NCBI GenBank assembly: GCA_963718775.1
Contig: OY970377.1
Coordinates: 992,001-1,056,000, forward strand
From: VRUE01 sp963718775
GTDB lineage: Bacteria > Actinomycetota > Thermoleophilia > Solirubrobacterales > 70-9
Reading direction: 5' to 3'
DNA: 64,000 nt
Below are positions 1 through 7,653 of this stretch, one piece after another (within the stretch, counting starts at the first letter, position 1; each line of letters opens with the position of its first letter). A model generated the notes under the pieces. The model saw only the letters and a list, made by a program, of their open reading frames with translations, did not search any database and was not told where the DNA came from. Both the position numbers and the translations under genes were made by a program.

Positions 1-62
1 GTCCGGAATTCATCGGGGTATTACCCGGTTCGTGTTCGGCTTTTCACCGATGCCCCTGCCGA

Positions 63-1423
63 CTAGTCGCCGCCGTTTTCTTCGAGCAGGCTTGGTGCGA
101 AGGACTTCGTCTTGTTCGTGGCGGCCAGGCCGAGTGGCTCGAGACCGAAGAGCTCCTCGTTCGAGCGCAGCAGCGAGTAGGGGCTGTAGGCCGCAGCATC
201 GGTGGAGCCGGGGGCTGCGAAAGGCGAGAGCAGCAGCGCGCCCACCCGCAACGGGTCTCCGATCGGGGCCGCCTCCGGACTGGGCGGGTTAGCGCCAGCA
301 AAGGTGACGACCAGCAGGCCGTCCTCCTTGTAGGCGGGCGAGGCGAGGATCCTCGGCGCCCACTCGGCCAGGAAGGCGTCGGCGCTCGCCGGCCCTTCCG
401 CCGCCCCCGCCGGGCACTGGCCGGCCGTTCCTGCGCTGCACGGCATCGGCGCGATGAACGAGTAGTTGGGCGTCTTGGCGGCCTTGCCCAGGTCCGCCGT
501 CAGGCGGTCGATCGGTTGGTCGTTGGTCGAGCAGTCGCCGAGGTCGACCAGCGAGTGGAAGTAGACGAAGGGGTTCTGCTGGGTCGCATAGCCCCGGGCA
601 CGGGCTCGTCGGCTTCCTCGGGGCCGGGAAAGACGCAGTTGTCGGGGCTGCCGGCATCGTCGACCATGCCCTCCACGTAGGCGTGCCAGCTGAAACGGGC
701 GCTGCCCAGCTGATCGGCGAAGGTCAGCGTTTCGACTGGGTAGACACAGCCAGCGCCGCGGATCACCCCCTTAGCGTCTGCTTTTGTGCCGGCGGGGAAC
801 TCGGCGAAGGCCGGGCAGCCGGCGCCGGTCGACGGGTTGGGCGGCTGACCGCTGAGGGCGGCGATCTGATTGGCGAGGCCGGCGTCGTCGAGCAGCGTGT
901 AGTTGCTGAGCAGCTGTCCCTGTGGGCGCAGGGTCGTCGACAGGTAGGGCATCTGCGATTGAGCGCCGAGCGACTGCTCGTAGCCGGGGCTGGTCAGCGA
1001 GATCACGAAGACGTGCTTGACCCGGCCCGCTTCGGGGGTCGGCGCCGACGGCGTGGGGGCGGGCTTCTTCGCCGCCGGTTCGCTCGCCGGGCCGCTCGCC
1101 ACCGGCGACGCAAGCGGCGCCGGCGATGGGAGCGGCCCGCCGGCGGACGAGGCCGAGCCATCCTGGGACTGGGTAGACGATCCGGATCCGGAAGTGGACG
1201 GGCCCGGCGCCGGCACGGTTGCCGCCGGAGTGTTGCTGGAGGCGAGGCTGCGGCCGAGCAGCGCAGCCAGTGCGCCGCTGTCGCCGGTGCCGGTCAGAGC
1301 GCTGGCGACGATCGCCGCGGTGGCGACGACAGAGGAGGCGACGAGGAGACCGAAGCGCTTGCCGGTGAGGGTCGCGGCGGCGGCCTCGGCGCGGCGAAAC
1401 GCCTTCACGATCGCCGCCTTCAC
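63..1423 (-). CDS. Membrane-anchored PF04185-type phosphoesterase-fold protein, probably catalytically inactive
   Basis: Last gene of the extended pst operon. The GTG start at 1423 shares GTGA with the stop of the zinc-ribbon gene before it. An N-terminal membrane helix (about residues 25-45) is followed by a long Ser/Pro/Ala/Gly linker and an extracellular domain like the PF04185 phosphoesterase family. Family landmarks are present: ANQIAALSGQPPN, NPFVYFHSLVD and ASPAYKEDGLLVVTF. The usual metal ligands are not: the early E-N motif reads SLTSPGYEQ, the GHD segment reads SAGTAG, and TF-D-E reads TFAGA. A frame break near 590, probably a lost G in a G-run, splits the gene. Seen: fold motifs and the missing residues. 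Inferred: a phosphate- or phosphoester-binding pseudoenzyme acting outside the cell. Confidence 0.65.
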
Positions 1424-1826
1424 GCTGCTGCTCCCGCTGGTGACAGCGAGTGTCCGCACTGGGGGCAGAAGCGCACCGCAGTGGCCGTAGGGAGAGTCGC
1501 AGCTCGGGCAGATTCCAGCCGCATCGGCGCGCTCCAGCTCGAGCATCCGCTCGACCGCCAAGCAGCTCGGCGTCGACCCGCTGCAGCTCGGCCGCCTTGC
1601 GGGTCAGCACGTCCATCCGCACGTGGTCGCGGATCGCCATCTCGTAGAAGGCGCCGCCGAGGTCGGCCTGCATGATCGTGAACTTCTCCAGCAGCCGGTC
1701 GCGCTGGGCGAGCAGGTCCGGGCTCTCCTCCTTCTTCGCCGCCGGTTTGGCCGGCCTGGGCTCGACTGCCTTGGCGGGCTTCACGGCACGCACCGGGCGG
1801 CGCAGGATGTCGGTGAGCGGCCTCAT
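1420..1826 (-). CDS. Coiled-coil protein with C-terminal zinc ribbon
   Basis: ATG at 1826 overlaps the previous stop (ATGA) and its own stop overlaps the next start (GTGA). The product is about 134 residues: a basic Pro/Ala/Lys N-terminus, a helical, coiled-coil-like middle (about residues 35-95, rich in Leu, Glu, Arg, Asp) and a C-terminal zinc ribbon with CPSC and FCPQCG pairs ending SLSPAGAAA. Reading through needs removal of one extra base near 1555 and one near 1478; both restore the conserved ribbon. No transmembrane segment is visible, so it is probably cytoplasmic. The family is not recognised beyond the ribbon. Its place between pst genes and the phosphoesterase-like protein suggests a scaffold or regulator of that module (inference). 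Confidence 0.6.
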
Positions 1827-2462
1827 GGCTGCCCCGCTCCGCTCGGCGGCGCCGGCGCGGCGCCGGGATCGCCGCCGACCACGATCACGTCGGGCAGGTT
1901 CTGCTGGGCCTTGATGTAGTTCTTGCCCACCTGTTCGGGGTTCGCTTCGACCAGCGCCGTGTCTTCTTCCGTCTTCTGCTTGCTCGGCCTTGAAGCCGGC
2001 CACCTGGTGGACCGATCCGTTGCTGGTCTCGGCCACGACCTTGCCACCTCCTTTGCTGGATTTCCCGGCCGCTTTTGCTTTCTTGCCGCCACCCGCTGCG
2101 GCAGCCGCAGCGCCGCCGGCAGGGGCGCTGGCCACCGCCGCGGGCTGGTTGCGCAACGCCTCCAGCAGCGCCTCGTTCTCACCGCCATCGGAGCCGCTGC
2201 GGCCGACGACGACGCCGATCGCGACCGCGATCGGCAGCAGGGCGAAGAAGCCGACTGCCGCGGCTCGACTGCCCGAACCGCCCTTGGCCGGGGCGCGCAA
2301 CGCGGGCCGCCGGGCACGCTGGCTCATCGCCGCGAAGTAGCGGGAGGCGGGGTTGGCGCCGTTGCCGCGCCGCGCCGCGCAGCTAACGCAATAGCGTTGC
2401 TGCGGGTCGAGCGGCGCCCCGCACTCCTCGCAGGGCTCGTACTGGCTCTTCTCAGCCGTCAT
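1823..2462 (-). CDS. Zinc-ribbon membrane protein
   Basis: Starts MTAEKSQYEP with a four-cysteine zinc ribbon (CEECGAPLDPQQRYCVSC) at residues 11-28. One membrane helix follows (about residues 62-85), then a Gly/Ala/Lys-rich, probably extracellular segment. The C-terminus contains NLPDVIVVGGDP and ends in a Pro/Ala/Gly tail. One indel near 1980 interrupts it. The start overlaps the end of the lipoprotein-like gene upstream and the stop overlaps the next ATG, so translation is probably coupled along the pst operon. Function unknown. A cytoplasmic ribbon joined to an outside domain would fit a role in passing information across the membrane (inference). Confidence 0.6.
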
Positions 2463-2661
2463 TCTCTTGGCTCCTCGATCCGTCTGATTTGTTGTCGTGC
2501 TTTCGCCTCTGTTCACGCTTTTCAAGGAAGCGCTTCGATTCGGCCTGCTTGCGCGCCGCGGTTTCCTGCGTCGTCGCGCAGCCGCAGAACGCACCGACGA
2601 GGAGCAGGCCGCAGACGGCGAGCAGGCCGGCGCGGGACGTTTGTCGCCTAACCGAACGCAC
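2452..2661 (-). CDS. Small lipoprotein-like or secreted protein
   Basis: A 69-residue protein beginning MRSVRRQTSR. It has a hydrophobic segment (LLAVCGLLLVGAFCGC) ending in cysteines, then a charged, helical tail rich in Lys, Arg, Glu and Gln. The cysteine at the end of the signal region suggests a lipoprotein, but the bases before it are not an ideal lipobox. The start overlaps the 3' end of pstB by 14 bases and the end overlaps the next gene by about 10 bases. This supports a real, translationally coupled gene. Function unknown. Confidence 0.5.
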   Translation of the reverse strand: MRSVRRQTSRAGLLAVCGLLLVGAFCGCATTQETAARKQAESKRFLEKREQRRKHDNKSDGSRSQENDG

Positions 2662-3619
2662 CGCTCACGTACTCCTTGGTGCGCTGCTCACGCGGCGAGT
2701 TGAAGAGCGAGGTCGCGCTGCTGTACTCGACCAGGTCCCCCAGGTACATGAAGGCGACGTGGTCGGCGATCCGGTAGGCCTGCTGCAGGTTGTGGGTGAC
2801 GATGACGACGGCGACGTCGTCGCGCAGCTTCACGATCAGGTCCTCGATCACCTGGGTCGACTGCGGGTCGAGCGCCGAGCAGGGCTCGTCGAGCAGCAGC
2901 ACCTCGGGCTCGGCCGCCAGCGCCCGGGCGATGCAGAGCCGCTGCTGCTGGCCGCCGGAGAGCTTCAGCGCCGGGTGGTCGAGGTTGTCCTTGACCTCCT
3001 CGAAGAGGCCGGCGCGGTCGAGGGCACTGTGCACCTTCGGCTCCAGCGCCTTCTTGCGCTGCCGGCGCGAGCCCTGCTCGCGCAGCACGTAGGCGATGTT
3101 GTCGAAGACGCTCATCGGGAACGGGTTGGGCTGCTGGAAGACCATCGTCACCCGGCGCCGCAGCGAGGTCGGCTCGATCAGGGTGATGTCGACGTCGTCG
3201 AGCAGGATGCGGCCGCTCAGCGTCGCCGTCCGGGTCAGCTCGGTGAGCCGGTTGAGCGAGCGCAGCAGCGTCGTCTTGCCGCAACCGGAGGGGCCGATCA
3301 TCGCCAGCACCTCGCCCTGGCGAACCGGCAGCGAGACCGATTTGACCGCTTCGCGGTCGGCATAGGAGACCGAGACGTTGTCGATCTCCATGCGGCGAAT
3401 CGAGAACTGCGGGGCGCTGATCGAGCGCCGCGCCGCGGTGAAGCCGCCGGACGCCGTGGCGCCGGCGCCGTTGGTCCCGGCGGCGGGCGGGCCCACCTGC
3501 GTCGCCGGCTCGGCATCCTCGAGCGGGAGCCGCCGAATCTGCGGCGGCCCAGCGGGGGTGTCTGAGCTAACCCCCCCTATTTGGCGGTCAAACTCAGACA
3601 CGGGGGCTATGAACTCCAC
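2648..3619 (-). CDS. pstB: Phosphate ABC transporter ATP-binding protein PstB
   Basis: ATPase of the high-affinity phosphate importer; it acts on the cytoplasmic face with PstC and PstA. Walker A GPSGCGKT, Q-loop FQQPNPFPMS, signature LSGGQQQR and Walker B VLLLDEP with SALDPQST are all intact, and the length after MEIDNVSVSYAD is normal. The GTG at 3619 has GAAAGG seven bases upstream and overlaps the pstA stop. This start adds about 76 residues of low-complexity sequence before the ABC domain. The ATG at 3391 is the alternative start and gives a standard PstB. The extra segment contains an inverted repeat (3558-3601). Confidence 0.93.
   Translation of the reverse strand: MEFIAPVSEFDRQIGGVSSDTPAGPPQIRRLPLEDAEPATQVGPPAAGTNGAGATASGGFTAARRSISAPQFSIRRMEIDNVSVSYADREAVKSVSLPVRQGEVLAMIGPSGCGKTTLLRSLNRLTELTRTATLSGRILLDDVDITLIEPTSLRRRVTMVFQQPNPFPMSVFDNIAYVLREQGSRRQRKKALEPKVHSALDRAGLFEEVKDNLDHPALKLSGGQQQRLCIARALAAEPEVLLLDEPCSALDPQSTQVIEDLIVKLRDDVAVVIVTHNLQQAYRIADHVAFMYLGDLVEYSSATSLFNSPREQRTKEYVSGAFG
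3558..3601. repeat. Inverted repeat in the N-terminal extension of pstB
   Basis: Nine-base perfect arms (GTGTCTGAG at 3558-3566 and CTCAGACAC at 3593-3601) flank a 26-base centre that includes a run of seven Cs. It lies inside the open frame just after the GTG start of pstB. It could be a REP-like palindrome, a hairpin controlling pstB translation, or an untranslated leader if the ATG at 3391 is the true start. Confidence 0.5.
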
Positions 3620-4633
3620 GTTCCTACCTTTCGGGCGCGGCGGTGGACGACGTCGACGGCGGCGTTGAGGGCCAGCACCATCAGCAGCAGGACGAAGGCC
3701 GCCGCGTAGGCCTTCTGGGGCTGGTTGAGGTTGCCGGTCGGGAGACGCCTCGTAGACGAAGTTGGTCAGCGTCGTGCCGGCGCCGCGCAGGTAGTTGAAG
3801 GGGAAGTCCCACCGACCGGGGCGAAGTTCTGGGTGGCGCCGAGCAGCACGACGATGATCGCCGTGTCGCCGATGATCCGGCCGAGGCCGAGCATCGCGCC
3901 GGTCGCGACCTGCGGCCGGCCGGCCGGCAGCAGGATCCGCCGCGTCGTCGCGATCTTCGTCTTGCCGACCGCGTAGGAGGCCTCGCGGACGTGCTGGGGA
4001 ATCGCGCTGAGGCCCTCGCGGGTGCTGGCGACGACCAGCGGCAGGGCGACCAGCGAGAGCATCGCCGAGGCGGCGAAGAAGGAACGTCCGAAGACGACGC
4101 CTTCGGACGTGCGGCTGAGGAAGCCGAGCGCGGTGCTGGAGAAGATCACCGTGCCGAAGAGGGCGAGGACGATCGAGGGGATGCCGGCGATCGCCTCGAT
4201 CGTCGACTCGGTGATCCGCGCCAGGGCCGTCGGCCTGCCGTACTCGACCAGCCAGACCGCGACGCCGACGCCAACCGGCAGGGCGATCGAGATGCCCATC
4301 ACGGCGACGATCAGGGTGCCGATGAAGGCATCGGCGAAGCCGCCGCTTTCGCTCTGACTGAAACCGGCCGTGGCGGGCGTGACCAGCATCGAGGGCTTGA
4401 GGTAGGTGAGGCCCTGGATCATCAGGTAGACGACGATCGCCACCGCGATCGCGCAGAAGAGCAGGCCGAGCGCCCAGCAGATCGACCAGGCCGATGCGAT
4501 CGGAGAGCTGCCAGGTGGCGCTGCCCTCGACCGCGTCCTTGCCGGGCTGCGGCGGGCGTGGGGCCGGCGGCCGGGCCGGCCGGCGGCGTTGCGACTGAGG
4601 ACTCCACCAGGCAGTGGCCCCGTATTTGCGCAT
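3607..4633 (-). CDS. pstA: Phosphate ABC transporter permease PstA (frame broken)
   Basis: Second membrane subunit of the phosphate importer. Several membrane helices are visible (LGLLFCAIAVAIVVYLMIQG and others) with the permease signature near EASYAVGKTKIATTRRILLP and GLGRIIGDTAIIVVLLGA. The C-terminus ends VVHRRARKVGTWSS and its stop overlaps the pstB GTG. Frame changes near 4465, 3820 and 3735 must be bridged. The tentative start is the ATG at 4633 (MRKYGATAW), but no stop separates it from pstC in any minus frame, so a PstC-PstA fusion is possible. Pro/Arg/Gln-rich sequence separates the two membrane domains. Confidence 0.85.
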
Positions 4634-5603
4634 CGACCGCCTCGCCACCCAGCCGGCCAGCGAGAAGAACGCCGCCGAGAAGAGCAGCACCGCGGCGATC
4701 GCGAACAGCGTTGCGTTGGCCGGCGGCGCGCCAAGCGAGTCGATGTTCTTGACGATCGTCGGCGCCAGCGGCCGCGAGGGCTCGTAGATGAAGATCAGCC
4801 CGTCGGCCGGGTTGGGGGCGAAGGCGACCGAGCCGGAGACCATCGCCAGCATCACGGCCTCGCCGATCGCCCGCGCGGTGGCCAGCACCGTGCCGGCGAC
4901 GATCGCCGGACGCGCCGTGCGCACGGCGATCTTCCAGGTCGTGCGCCAGCGGTTGACGCCCAGCGCCAGCGAGCCCTCCAGCCAGCCGGGACGAACCGAG
5001 CGCAGCCCGTCGGAGAAGATCGAGACCATCAGCGGCGCGATCATCAGGGTGAGGATCAGCACCGCCGCCAGCAGGCTGTAGCCGCTCAGCGAGATCACCC
5101 CGGCGACCGAGGCCTTCTGGGACTCGGTGACCAGGTGGTTGCCGATGAACGGGACCAGCACCAGCACGCCGAGCAGGCCGTAGATCACCGAGGGGACGCT
5201 GGCCAGGAAGCGGACCACCGGCTGCAGGACGTTGCGCATCCACTCCGGCGCGAACTCGACGATGAAGACGGAGACGAAGAGCGAGCAGAAGAGGGCGATC
5301 AGCACCGCCCCGCCGGTGATCAGGAGCGTGCTCCAGATCAGCTGCCAGGCGTGGAAGGTGTAGACGTAGTTCGGCGCCGCTGAGCCCGGAGAGGTAGATC
5401 TGGTTGAGCTGTTCTTCGACACTCCCACCCGGCCCGAACCAGGACAGCCCGTTGTGGGCGAAGGACGGCCAGGCACGCACGAAGACCGTGACGATCAGCG
5501 CCAGCAGCAACCCGACGACGGCACAGACCAGCGCGCCGAGCATCCGCTCGACGCGCTGGTCCGACCACTTCGGGCCGTACTCGGGGAGGTACTCCTCCTC
5601 CAT
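4634..5603 (-). CDS. pstC: Phosphate ABC transporter permease PstC (frame broken, end uncertain)
   Basis: The ATG at 5603 directly follows the pstS stop. About 323 residues with roughly six membrane helices. Family stretches include SVPSVIYGLLGVLVLVPFIG, LMIAPLMVSIFSDGLRSV and the permease loop LEGSLALGVNRWRTTWKIAV. One extra base near 5385 breaks the frame after QIYLSG. All three minus-strand frames are open from 4422 to 4734, so no normal stop exists before pstA. Either the two permeases are joined or the sequence is wrong there. It forms the transmembrane channel with PstA. Confidence 0.85.
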
Positions 5604-6443
5604 CTACTTCTTCTTGGCCTTCTTGTTGAAGGCGGGGACGCCACCGGCCTTGGCGATCACTTCGCCGGCCACCGGGTCACGCCGCGCCCAGTCGATGAAT
5701 TTCTGCAGCGCCGGCGAGCTCGTGCTGCCGTCTCCCGGCAAGACCAGGAAGAGGTAGCGCGAGAGCGGGTACTTGAGCGGCTCGACGCTGATCTTCGAGG
5801 GGGCGCAGGGGACGCCGTTGACCTTCAGAGCCTTCTGGCCCTTGCCCTGCCAGGCGAGCCCGTCGTAGCCGATCGCGTTCGGGTCCTGTTTGACCGCGTT
5901 GACGACGAGCCCGTCTGCCGTGAGCGCGTTGACGTTCGACGACGGCAGTTCGTTGTTGAGCACCGCCTGGAGGAAGAAGTTGTAGGTCCCTCCGTTGGTG
6001 TCGCGGCCGACCGGATCGATCGTCGTATCGAGGCCTGAGCCCGGCAGCTGGCTCCAGTTCGTCAGCAGCCCCCGATAGATGTCGTGGGTCTGCTGGATCG
6101 TGATGTTGCTGAGCTTGTTCTTCGGGTTGACGTCGATGCAGAGCCCGTCGAGGAACATCTTGATGTAGGTCGTGCCGGCGTCGCTGGGCAGCGGCGTGCG
6201 GGCCTGCCCGGCGAACTGGCTGGTGCCGTTCTGCACGTCCTTGACGCCGGCGTTCCCCCCGTTCGCCGTGTAGACGAAGTGGACCTTTTTGTTGACCGTC
6301 TTCGTGTAGGTGGCAAAGAGCGCCTGCAGCACGGGCTGCGCGGCGACCGAGCCCGACCCGATCAGGGTCACGGCGCCGGCAGAAGCCGGTACGGCAAGCG
6401 CCACCACGGCGACTGCCGATATGGCAAGGGACTTGATTCTCAT
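5604..6443 (-). CDS. pstS: Phosphate-binding protein PstS
   Basis: Intact 279-residue periplasmic-type binding protein, first gene of the operon. A Sec signal peptide (MRIKSLAISAVAVVALAVPASAGA) has no lipobox cysteine, so the product is probably secreted or retained rather than lipid-anchored. IGSGSVAAQP and the TNGGTYNFF segment match phosphate-contacting loops of the PBP family. The C-terminus is a Lys run. An AGGAAG Shine-Dalgarno-like motif lies about 11 bases before the ATG. The TAG stop is immediately followed by the pstC ATG. Confidence 0.9.
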   Translation of the reverse strand: MRIKSLAISAVAVVALAVPASAGAVTLIGSGSVAAQPVLQALFATYTKTVNKKVHFVYTANGGNAGVKDVQNGTSQFAGQARTPLPSDAGTTYIKMFLDGLCIDVNPKNKLSNITIQQTHDIYRGLLTNWSQLPGSGLDTTIDPVGRDTNGGTYNFFLQAVLNNELPSSNVNALTADGLVVNAVKQDPNAIGYDGLAWQGKGQKALKVNGVPCAPSKISVEPLKYPLSRYLFLVLPGDGSTSSPALQKFIDWARRDPVAGEVIAKAGGVPAFNKKAKKK

Positions 6444-6580
6444 CTCGATTTTGCTTCCTTTCCTGCCGGGTACAAGAGTTTCTTGATTGGCTAACTCGAC
6501 ATGACCCTAACAGCTTCTGTACTTTATTGACCTCTTTACTAAGAAAGGCCAACCCGGCGGCCCTTACCACGGAGGTTCAA
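6444..6580. promoter_or_regulatory. Divergent promoter region of pstS and the secreted protein gene
   Basis: AT-rich intergenic stretch between pstS (minus) and the gene starting at 6581 (plus). It contains TTTATTGACC at 6523-6532, a 10-mer that recurs at 7586-7595 upstream of the next divergent pair. On the minus strand it reads GGTCAATAAA, with a second GGTCA about 26 bases nearer pstS. No spacing matches a known actinobacterial PHO box, so phosphate control is only suggested by the genes. Confidence 0.4.
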
Positions 6581-7250
6581 TTGCTCAGAAGAAGACTGTT
6601 CACGCCTCGCGCCGCTACCGCGGTCGCGCTGGCAGCCGTGCTTGCAGCGGCGATCGCGGTGACGCCGTCGTTCGCCGGGTCGTCGATCGGCGCGTCCTTC
6701 ATCACGAAGAAAGCAGCCGGTCAGATCTACGTCACCAACAAGAAGGCGGCGACGCTCTACCTGAGGAAAAAAGCCGCCGACAACACGTTCGTGAAGAAAG
6801 CCGAGGCGCCACTGTCCGCCCAAGGCGGCGATCGCGGCAGGAACCGCGTCTTCGGGCCAAACGACGGCGACAACCGCCGGGTATCTCCCGACCGCCTACA
6901 CCTCGTTCGGCATTCCTGGCACCGGCTCGGCGTGATCACCTTCTCGGGCATCGGCGACCTGCACCGCGGCGAAACCGACCGTCGAACTCGCCTGCCCGAT
7001 CCAGATCGTGGTCGACGGCCAGTCGACCGGCAAAGTGAACTATCGCCCCGGCGACCGCGAGCTCGCCAACTCCCGCAGCGATCGTCGAGACGGTGACGCA
7101 GACAACGGTCCTCGCCGAAGGGCGGGCACACCGTCGCGATCCAGTACGCGGGCGCGAAAAACGTGGTCTTCACGCTGAAAAGCTGGAACCTGGCCGTCGC
7201 AGGCCTACCCGGAACGACCGGAACCCCTCCCCACCGAGGCAACCAAGTAG
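6581..7250 (+). CDS. Secreted protein with Lys-Ala repeats (several frame breaks)
   Basis: The TTG start at 6581 is chosen because GGAGG lies 5-6 bases upstream. A signal peptide (LLRRRLFTPRAATAVALAAVLAAAIAVTPSFAG) is followed by repeats of about 11 residues of the form ITKKAAGQIYV, TNKKAATLYLR and KKAADNTFVKK. The rest is recoverable only by switching frames several times. It includes TAYTSFGIPGTGSA, VELACPIQIVVDGQ, TVAIQYAGAKNVVFTLKSW and an end at PEPLPTEATK. Total about 220 residues. Similar surface proteins with Lys-repeat stalks are common in Thermoleophilia (from memory, not searched). Function unknown; the shared promoter region with pstS hints at co-regulation. Confidence 0.5.
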
Positions 7251-7263
7251 GAGCCCGGCATGA

Positions 7264-7306
7264 CGAGACCCGACGGCGCCGGAAGCTCCGGCGCGGTCGG
7301 GTCTCG
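7264..7306. terminator. Long hairpin between convergent genes
   Basis: Arms CGAGACCCGA and GCGCCGGA (7264-7283) pair with TCCGGCGC and TCGGGTCTCG (7287-7306), with a 3-base loop and one 2-base mismatch. There is no T-tract. It lies between the gene ending at 7250 (plus) and the small gene ending at 7326 (minus), so it probably stops transcription from both sides. Confidence 0.6.
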
Positions 7307-7325
7307 AGGCGGCCAGGGGAGGCCT

Positions 7326-7564
7326 TCAGTGCCCGCGCAGCTGGAACCGCCCGGGCCGGGGAAGCGGCTCGCCGAGAATCAGGCGGGCCCGGTAGTAGAG
7401 GGCTTCGAAGGCCTGCGTGTCCAGGTCGTCCACCCCGTGCTGCTCGCGGCCGGGCTGGGTCGCCGGTGCATCCGCCGGCCCCCCTCCAACGGGGTGCTGT
7501 CGGAGCACGCCGTTCAGCGCTGCCGCGCGAGAGCGAATCTCGTCTGCTCGGGTGCGTCGCTCAT
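7326..7564 (-). CDS. Small hypothetical protein (one frame break)
   Basis: The ATG at 7564 has AAAGGAG ten bases upstream. Bridging one indel near 7535 gives about 79 residues: MSDAPEQ, then EIRSRAAALNGVLRQH, a Gly/Pro/Ala-rich middle, and an end with DTQAFEALYYRARLILGE and RPGRFQLRGH. No membrane segment or known domain. Its upstream region, shared with the PhoD-type gene, carries TTTATTGACC as pstS does. It could belong to the same regulon (inference). Confidence 0.45.
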
Positions 7565-7653
7565 CGAGCTTGCTCCTTTCTTGGGTTTATTGACCATCTA
7601 AGTCAAGATTAGCAGGCGGTTGCCCAGTAGGCCGGTTTGGGTAGCTGATCCAA

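Noticed and set aside
2648..5476. Single minus-strand frame of over 900 codons across pstC, pstA and pstB
   Set aside because: Only the pstC middle and pstB are read in their true frame; most of pstA is read out of frame. It is kept as three genes, with the pstC-pstA junction noted.
6444..6580. Canonical PHO box upstream of pstS
   Set aside because: GGTCA repeats are 26 bases apart, not the 11-base period expected for known actinobacterial PHO boxes.
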